From positions 24,531,463 to 24,595,462 of the forward strand of contig OX393568.1 in the NCBI GenBank assembly GCA_947652115.1: a DNA stretch of 64,000 nucleotides. Direction: 5' to 3'. The stretch comes from Blastomussa wellsi. Its lineage: Eukaryota > Cnidaria > Anthozoa > Scleractinia > Plerogyridae. The first letter of the stretch is position 1; every line of letters starts with the position of its first letter. Below are positions 57,507-64,000 of the stretch, in pieces. Under the pieces are notes generated by a model. The model saw only the letters and a program-made list of their open reading frames with translations. It searched no databases and was not told where the DNA came from. Position numbers and translations under genes: made by a program.

Positions 57507-60455
57507 GAATAGTACTTCATATTTAACTTAATTTAGTTCCCCTTTGAAGTTCTTTACCTTTTCTTGTCTTTCTGTCCAAGTCAGCCCAGCTTGCATCACC
57601 ATATATTTTTTCAAACCTGAATAATCACAGAAAAAAAATATGATCACATATTACACAAATTATATTGAGTTACTGTACATTTACACAACCTGTACATTTA
57701 TTGTAAATAAAGTACAAAATATATTGAGTTACTGTCTTCAAACAACTGCAAGAGATACATGTAAGCAAACTAGAAAAGATTCTTACTGATTACACACTGT
57801 CTTCCAACCACTTTGGGATAATTTATATAAAACAAATAAACAAACTCACTGTCTTTGAAGCCTTTGAGTAAATTTCTTTCCAGTGACAACTGTCTCATCT
57901 TCAGTATCTCGCAACTTTTTTAAACGTGACTCTGAAGAGATCTCAATTCTAAAAAAACAATTTGAGGTTAATTAACAACAATGCCACACAACCTGTACAT
58001 TTATTGTAATGAAGTACAATATAAATACATTATTTTAAAAAAAATATTTCAGTACCATAAAAATCATATTTCATAAAATTAATATAGAGTATGTTCCTTT
58101 TCAATACATGTACCGTATGTCTTTATCTCTTTTCTCTCTTATCTTTTTAGTAATTCAACCTTCACAAATCTAGACAATTCTAAATTTCCTGTGTCGTTTT
58201 CCTTTTATACCTCCAGTCTGATTCAGTTCTGATGAATCAAAACAATTATAATAATATTTTAGTCAGTTATCTATGGCCTTATCTTATGTACCTCTCCACT
58301 TCATCAGCATCGTCTTCCCAAGCTGGCTGTCGAACTTTATTAATTTCACATTCAGTAGTAGCATGGTGAAATCCTTCATCGTCTTCCTCATGCTTCTCAT
58401 TAAAATGGAAAAAATGTGCACTCACTGAATCATGTCAACTACACGAGTGTGCCAATGTAACCATTAAACCAAATTGAACTTTGATAAATTGAACTTAATT
58501 GAACTTAAGTGAATCCAATCACGTGATTAGGCTCGATTGGGTTTGGTAATAGAACCCAATTAAACTCTCACAGATTGCCGAGATTGAAAAATTAAGCCCT
58601 AATATTATGCGAAGGAGAGCAAAATGCTGGCAGTTTGTCACAGACCCCTTATCTTCCTTCCTACTATATCAAATTAGAACTCTTGCCAATTACAATTCAG
58701 CTTTAAGAGCACTACTTCACTTCTTGCCAAGATTACATGTACATAATTGGCCGTTTTCACACAGAGACAGATAGATAGATAGAGACAGATAGATAATCCA
58801 TCTAGATGGATAACCCATCTGGTACATTTTCCGTCTTGGTGTGAATTTAACCGCCGACCGGTTAGCTAAGTTGGTAGAGCGCCGGACTACCGTGCGAGAG
58901 GTCTCGGGTTCAAGTCTCAAGACCGGACCAACACTCAGGGTCTTAAAACTGAGGAGAACGTGCTGCCTTTGTAACTAAAATCTGCAAATGGTTAGATGTT
59001 CTAGTCTTCTCGGATAAGGACGATAAACCGTAGGTCCCGTCTCCTGCATCTTTAATGTTACAGGTCAGCAGGGGACGTTAAAGAACCCACACACTTATCG
59101 CAAAGAGTAGGGCGTGGAGTTCCCGGTGTTGTGGTCTGCTCTGCTGGTTTGGGTTCGGGTGAGATCATGAATGGACTGATAGCGGCTGCTATGAGCGCCT
59201 TTACATGCTGACGTCCGATCTCACCCTGATTAGCTATGTAAATTGGCCCTGAAAAGCCCTATGTGGGATGGGTCAATCAAGTAAAAAAAAAAAAAAAAAA
59301 AATTTGAGACTCATCTTTGAGAATCCACATCAAACGGATAGACCACAGGTTTTTGCTCAGGTGTAGTTAAAATTCCACGATACTCAATATGGCGGCCATG
59401 TTACATGTCAACCAGGAGAAAAAGATAATTTGAAAACAATTTAATGATCAATATTGGAAAGCTTCACGAAGTACAACTCTGGAGACACTTCAGAGCAAAC
59501 ACTTCTTGTCTTATGCAGCTAGTGGTGTATTGTTTGGGCAGTCTAAAGTCTCCAGAACAAGAGCCCAGGGTTTCCCTTACAAAAAGGCAAAACGGTAGCA
59601 AAAAGGAAGACTTTGTTCTCCTTCCACATGTTCTTTTTAGGTTTGTTTCCTTGTGCCTTCCTTTTTACAACTTTAGGCACCATCAAGCTAACACGCTCAT
59701 TCTAGTTCCAGGCTTTTCAGGACAAAATAAGATGAGTTTATCCGCCCTGGCGTGAATTCAAGATGAATCATCCGTCAAAGATGAATGTTCTGTCCTCAAA
59801 ATCTGTCTATATACTGTAGACGGATAATCAGAAAATGAACACTGTCCTGTTTTCACACAAAGATGGGTTATCTGCGCTGGACGGATAACCTGTCTTAGAC
59901 GGATTATCCCTCTCTAGGGTGAAAATGGCCATTGTGTTTGTCATAAGCCTAACCAGGGTCACAAGTGGACACAATATTCCAGGATGTAATTGCAACAGGT
60001 ATGGTACAGTGTGCGTCGAAATGGCCTGTTTTATGTGCATACAGTTTAGTAAATTTATAAAAGAAGCCCTTATGAACAATTCTATTTATTTCCTGAGGAA
60101 CACACAAGCACAGTTCACTAATATAAAACAAGCTTATGATCTCGTCAAGATAATATTTTGAATGCATAAGAGCACATTAATGGAATTGATGTATAGACCT
60201 TGTAACTTAAAGAGATCTTTATTTTATGACAGATCTACTAACCTCATCACTTGAACTAAATGCGCGCTGATCTGCAGCGAAATCTTTCTCAAGCTCTCTG
60301 ATCGCATCACTTTCACCTCCAAAGACCAGTATCTCTAACGTCCTTTCGGATTCATCATCTGAGTTTTCAGAAGCTGAGTGTTTTTTCTTTACTTTAGAAG
60401 ATGTTTCTTCGGATGTTTGGAGTTCTAATTGGCGTTTTGTCTTTCTTCTTAACAT
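52287..60455 (-). CDS. UTP18: U3 snoRNA-associated protein 18 (WD-repeat, small-subunit processome)
   Basis: Nucleolar WD40 protein of the UTPB subcomplex, needed for early cleavages of pre-18S rRNA. Fourteen minus-strand exons join in phase: 60243-60455, 58292-58395, 57850-57948, 57558-57616, 57196-57335, 56893-56976, 56178-56349, 55499-55599, 55180-55270, 53663-53786, 53156-53278, 52764-52812, 52496-52635, 52287-52311 (1524 nt, 507 residues; human has 556). The N-terminal third is charged (KKKHSASENSDDESERTLE, then ELVFG-like EILVFGGE). The propeller follows, with recognisable blocks IQCIEFHPSAKVLLTAG, FLERFPIHTAHF, DGEVYVWDMNTR, DGQYLACG, SGVVNVYDNQC, FDFSPNSGYLSTGNDRGKAL and the LNHYTDS tail (human LHHYSDF). 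The exon ending at 55499 uses a GC donor. It shares a short divergent promoter with the F-box gene. Confidence 0.95.
53948..54497. mobile_element. Inverted-repeat DNA element, ~550 bp with long terminal arms
   Basis: TTGAAGTGCATATGACACGAAA at the left is mirrored by TTTCGTGTCACATGCACTTTAA at the right. Similarity continues inward about 120-150 bp on each side (CTCTTGATTCTTGTAGT, AAAAGTGCTGGAAAAATCTAAAAAGC). The centre carries two TGACGTCA-like sites. Non-autonomous; in the UTP18 intron between exons 53663-53786 and 55180-55270. Confidence 0.85.
54866..55125. mobile_element. TTAA-flanked MITE (GGTCGGAACACACGAGG ends)
   Basis: GGTCGGAACACACGAGG at the left is inverted as CCTCGTGTGTTCCAACC at the right, and TTAA occurs at each edge (54866-54869, 55122-55125). 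This is consistent with a piggyBac-mobilised element. Internal TGTTGC/GCAACA-rich words also pair. Same UTP18 intron as the 550-bp element. Confidence 0.8.
57036..57090. repeat. Short palindromic dispersed repeat (CAATTCTCCTTA...GGGAGAATTG), copy 2
   Basis: Related to 41724-41777, with inverted ends CAATTCTCC/GGAGAATTG. Located in a UTP18 intron. Confidence 0.7.
57449..57503. repeat. (TAA)n microsatellite
   Basis: About 18 ATA/TAA triplets in a UTP18 intron, producing a spurious poly-isoleucine frame on the minus strand. Confidence 0.95.
58743..59936. mobile_element. ~1.2-kb inverted-repeat DNA element with a nested SINE
   Basis: The left end AATTGGCCGTTTTCACAC and the right end GGTGAAAATGGCCATTGTG are imperfect inverted repeats. 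Subterminal regions on both sides repeat GGATAACCCATCT/ACGGATAACC and GGATTATCC words. The SINE at 58848-59302 interrupts it, so the original element was about 740 bp. It has no transposase frame. It lies in UTP18 intron 1. Confidence 0.7.
58848..59302 (+). mobile_element. tRNA-derived SINE with poly-A tail
   Basis: The head has A box TAGCTAAGTTGG (from 58863) and B box GGTTCAAGTCT (58907-58917). A ~350-bp body follows, containing AGGGGACGTTAAAGAACCCA and TTCCCGGTGTTGTGGTCTGC, then 20 A residues at 59283-59302. The intact tail suggests a relatively recent insertion. It is nested in the element at 58743-59936. Confidence 0.85.
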
Positions 60456-60838
60456 CTTTTACGTCCAGAAATCAACAGAAAAACAAAACGCACAACACAA
60501 ATTTACATATAATTTCACGTGGAGCGTGCGGAGCAGCTCAAGTGTAGAGCACACAATCCAAGCGGTTGTTGCCACCACTATTAGCTACTTCATTTACGAC
60601 AACTTTGGAGGACCAAGTCAGCGTTGACAGGTATTTTACCGGGGAGGGGTATTATCGGCAAAATGGTTTTAAACCAAATGGCAAAAAACAAGTATTTAGA
60701 AAATATATTGACGTTTCCAAAAAATTTAGAATCAAATTTATCGCGCTTTTTATAATAATACGTTTTTTTTACAGGATTCTCTAGCACATTCTAGCCTGTT
60801 GTTGCAAAGAATCTTTAGCCCACCACACTGCGTAGGAA
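60456..60838. promoter_or_regulatory. Divergent UTP18 / F-box-LRR promoter region
   Basis: 383 bp between the minus-strand UTP18 ATG (60455) and the plus-strand F-box ATG (60839). It must contain both core promoters unless non-coding first exons exist. No TATA box is obviously placed. The second head-to-head housekeeping pair in this window. Confidence 0.65.
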
Positions 60839-61973
60839 ATGCATCGGATCGTGTCTGACAAGAGAGTCGAACCTTTATGCGAACAATTCATGGATCTTGA
60901 AGCGTTTGACGAGGTTGTAGAGTTTTCACATTTAGAGGAGGAAAATCTTCATGATGATGTTGACAATGATGATGTCGAAGAAACCATCATCTTGGAAGAA
61001 ATTCCCGAAAAACGGCTTCTAAAACAGCAAGAGGTAGAATGGCGGGAATTATTAAATTCATGCCCGTTCGACATTCTTCCAGAGGAGCTTATTCTTAACA
61101 TCTTTTCGTTCTTAAATGTTCAAGAGCTGTGCAGATATGTCGCCCTGGTTTGCAAACTATGGCTCCATTATTCTAAATGTCCTCTCTTGTGGCAGAGACT
61201 GTCGTTTTGGGATAGTGACCGAATTTTCTCCCTTGAGGAAATCAGCACGTTTATAAAATCCAAGTGTCCACTTCTCAAAGAGCTTTGCCTTCAGCCAAGA
61301 ACTGAACTCACTCTGCACGGCTGCAGCATGTTAGCTCAATCATGTCCTCATCTACAAGTGCTGTCACTTGCGTTCTGTGATCAAGTTACTAAGGATATTG
61401 TTGATCAATTTGTGACGCTTTGCCCTAACTTGCGTGACATGAATTTAGCAGGATGTACTGTCACAGATCATTGTTTGGAAGGCCTTAACCAGTTGTCTTT
61501 GAAGAAGCTAAATGCTTCCCATTGTACTCGTCTAACAGACGATGGACTTAAGTTCCTCTCCACTGAGTGTCGTCAACTCTGTTACCTTAACTTTGATGGC
61601 ATTCAGTGGATCACTCATGATGCTATAGCAGTACTGGTTGAGAACTGCCAAGGTCGGCTTGAGCATTTATGGTTAGATGGAGAGAACATGATTGATTATA
61701 CCATTGAACTTATTGTAAAATGCCGACATTTAAAGTGAGCAAACACATTCAATTCCAATAGCCCTTTGGCAGCTGGGGTCACCTGATTAAATTTTTGCTC
61801 TTTTTATTAATTATGGAAAGAGCATGTTAAAGTAGGAATATAGCTGTTGTGGTTTAAATTTATCCCTGGTTTAAAATTTTTTTAACCAGTTTGATATTGA
61901 TTTCCCTTTGTTTCAGATTATGCTAATCAACATGAGACAAAGGGAAATATAAATCAAACTGGTTTAAAAAATT

Positions 61974-62004
<31 letters not shown>

Positions 62005-64000
62005 AGCCAAGTTTGAGGTCTCTGGCATTAAAGAGTAAGTTTATATGACAGTCTGGATTTTTGGAAAATTTAAAGTTGCTTTTTCCGTACAAATCTGTTT
62101 AATTTTTCAAAGCTTCAACCTGTAATAAAATCTCGTTCTTTAATCCCAGGGACCTCAAAGTTGGCTATTTTACTATTTTCAACATGGTATTACCATTTCT
62201 TGCATTCTTTAAGCTATAGTCTATAATTTTATGAAAAGTAGGTCATGTGATGGCCTGGCTGCAAAGGGCCTATCGTTAGTCACTTCTACAGTCAAACCTC
62301 GATTATCCGGACTATTTGATTATCCGGATTTTTTTCTCTGGTCCCAATTTTTTCATGAATATTAATTAGTTATGATCGTGAAAACTCAAAGTCGCAAAAA
62401 GCCCAGTAATCCTTTCAAAAGGCTGTTGAAACAGCGTATTATCCTGTTGCGCTTTTAAAAAATTTGCAAGTGCGACGACACAAAGAAATTTTCTTTTTTC
62501 AGTGCTTTCTCATTAATAGTCATATTTTCGATTATCCGGACTCTCGATTACTGTACAGGAAACTCTAGACCCTTGGCTTCTTGGGTTTCTAAAAAAATAA
62601 AATTATAAATAAAATGTTGATGGGGGTAATTTCTCCCTGTCCCCATATCACCAGTTTTGGCTGAAAGTCCAGAGATTCCCAAGGGTAAAACTAATAAATC
62701 TTATAATAATGGGTTCAGTCAGCGCAGCAGGTCCCTAGAAGGGAGTGCAAAACATCAGGCATTTTTGCATCCAGTGGCTTTGAATAATTTGGTCAAGGAT
62801 TGAGTCCTCTTGCCTTTTCAGATATGAAAGTCAATGTTTAACGAACTGAGCCAGAGGCTCAAATCTGATTGATTGACAGTAAAAAGTGGGTGTTAAGCTG
62901 TATGTGCTAAAAAATTGATTGCCAGCCAGAAGTCTTGAATCTTTGTGCTGGTAAAATGACTGCAGCCCCTGGGTATTAGAAAGTTTGTCAGGTTCATGAT
63001 AAATAGTCCTCCTCTTAGGTTTCTGTTTCTCAATGATATTGTTTTTATTATTGTAGAACCTGATTCTCTCATATTAGGCTACACATTGTTGTGACGTACC
63101 ACAAAATTCTTATATCTCTCATCAATACAGTTCTGTGCTTAGTTACCAAGCCTTTGAGTGGAATTGAGGCTGAAGGTGACCTTGCTTAGATACAAACCCT
63201 CTTGCTTTTGATATGTAAATCGTTTTGTTGTTATGCTAAATAGTTTCTGGTCTTTATCATAACAAGGTCACCCTGAGCCTCGCTTTCATACAGAGGCCTG
63301 GTTACATTTCACAGAACTGTAAAATGGACTATTGCATGACCATTCATTGGGAGAATTGCTTTCTGATCACCAAATGACCACAGCTGTTTTACCTCTCTCT
63401 GCAGATCTTTTGGTTTATCATTTTGCGAGTCACTGACTGACCAATCATTGATGAGTTTACAGAATATGCTGAATTTAACATCACTGACATTAAAAAAAGG
63501 CACAGAATTTTCTGCTGAAGCTCTTCGGAAAATGTTTGAACATTTTCATCCACACAGAACTGGCAGTGCCACAGGTTTACTACATGTCAATATTGCTGAG
63601 TGCACAAATCTTAATGACATGGCTGTTAAAGCCATGGCTGTCAGGTATTTTATTGGATAATTTATGTTATGGTTTAAATTATGCCGTCTATATCATAATT
63701 ATATTTTACTAACACATTTCTAAGTCAAAATAGTCTACCGGTAATAATTATGCAATTACATGTAAAACTGTGCTGTCTAAACAACCATACTGGTGTATAA
63801 ATGTGATATTGAACCAAAGGTAACATATCTTTCTTTTTTTATTGTTTTTAAACAGCTGTAAAAATCTACAAAGCATTGATATTTCCTGGTGCTGGGAAGT
63901 TACTGATGTTGGCCTAGAGCATGTGGTCCACAACTGTTCTCAAATGATTGATATGAATATTTGTGGCGCAAAAGACTTGCATGGAGACCCGCTAAAAAAC
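60839..64000 (+). CDS. F-box and leucine-rich repeat protein (partial, 3' end off window)
   Basis: Probable substrate receptor of an SCF (SKP1-CUL1-F-box) ubiquitin ligase. Exons: 60839-61734 (ATG start), 63405-63644, and 63856 to the window edge, all in phase. An acidic stretch (about 33-57, EEENLHDDVDNDDVEE) precedes the F-box at about 76-124 (CPFDILPEELILNIFSFL, then VALVCKLW and WQRLSFW). Leucine-rich repeats of the cysteine-containing type follow from about 145 (CPLLKELCLQP, CPHLQVLSLAFCDQVTKD, CPNLRDMNLAGC, LKKLNASHCTRLTDDGLKFL) and continue through exons 2 and 3 (LSFCESLTDQSL, NLQSIDISWCWEVTDVGLEH). Similar to FBXL2/FBXL20/FBXL14-like proteins, but with an unusual acidic N-terminus, so I give no symbol. 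Confidence 0.9.
61845..62004. mobile_element. Near-perfect foldback element, ~160 bp
   Basis: GTTGTGGTTTAAATTTATCC...CCCTTTGT and its inverted copy ACAAAGGG...GGATAAATTTAAACCACAAC flank a ~20-nt centre. It lies in the first intron of the F-box gene, 110 bp after the donor. Confidence 0.88.
62288..62567. mobile_element. pogo/Tigger-like non-autonomous element
   Basis: Begins TACAGTCAAACCTCGATTATCCGGA, the style of pogo/Tigger terminal repeats with a TA target. It ends with TTCGATTATCCGGACTCTCGATTACTGTA. The ATTATCCGGA core occurs three times. The right end is not a clean inverse of the left, so this is a degraded copy or a partial match. Confidence 0.5.

Noticed and set aside
57323..57520. 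Isoleucine-rich peptide
   Set aside because: Translation of the TAA microsatellite.
63061..63120. Possible extra F-box gene exon after ATTAG at about 63079 (GCTACACATTGTTGTGAC)
   Set aside because: It keeps phase but adds six residues not needed for the LRR pattern. Exon 63405-63644 joins 61734 directly in frame.

Overview
The window is animal nuclear DNA: AT-rich, with many short GT-AG introns, tRNA-derived SINEs, foldback and inverted-repeat elements, and housekeeping genes closest to metazoan families. The gene set and repeat style (short palindromic elements, abundant TACATGTA words, a DUF4371/hAT remnant, lineage-type GPCRs, a DUF2341/fibrinogen-like secreted protein) suggest a cnidarian, probably an anthozoan such as a stony coral. 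The species cannot be fixed from sequence alone. All exon models come from reading splice sites, phase and recalled protein families; no alignment was run.

Layout. Positions 1-1885 (-) hold most of NUDCD2 (HSP90/dynein-pathway cochaperone), with its last exon cut by the window edge. It shares a ~200 bp divergent promoter with LARS1 (+, 2094-38455), the cytosolic leucyl-tRNA synthetase, which I could model end to end as 36 coding exons in consistent phase (1172 codons plus stop), including a candidate 6-nt micro-exon. LARS1 introns host an intronless class A GPCR (-, 19461-20552), a frameshifted multi-pass membrane protein (+, about 34068-35566), a hAT-type transposase fragment and many repeats. 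Downstream are a second, paralogous GPCR with a degraded DRY motif (-, 39871-40851); WBP4, a splicing factor with a start codon apparently split by an intron (-, 42227-46640); a secreted-type DUF2341/fibrinogen-like protein with one frameshift (+, 47907-51159); UTP18, the U3 snoRNP WD-repeat protein, with a GC-AG intron (-, 52287-60455); and an F-box/LRR gene running off the right edge (+, 60839-64000), divergent from UTP18.

The housekeeping genes cover translation (LARS1), rRNA processing (UTP18), pre-mRNA splicing (WBP4), protein folding (NUDCD2) and ubiquitin ligase targeting (F-box/LRR). They are not a functional cluster; divergent promoters are the main organisation. The accessory part is the nested and adjacent receptor paralogs, the unidentified membrane protein, and a ~600 bp intronic array of about 22 units that mostly carry an E2F-like TTTCCCGCGC core. 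I saw no CRISPR array and no true tRNA or rRNA gene. I did not find a clearly new multi-gene system.
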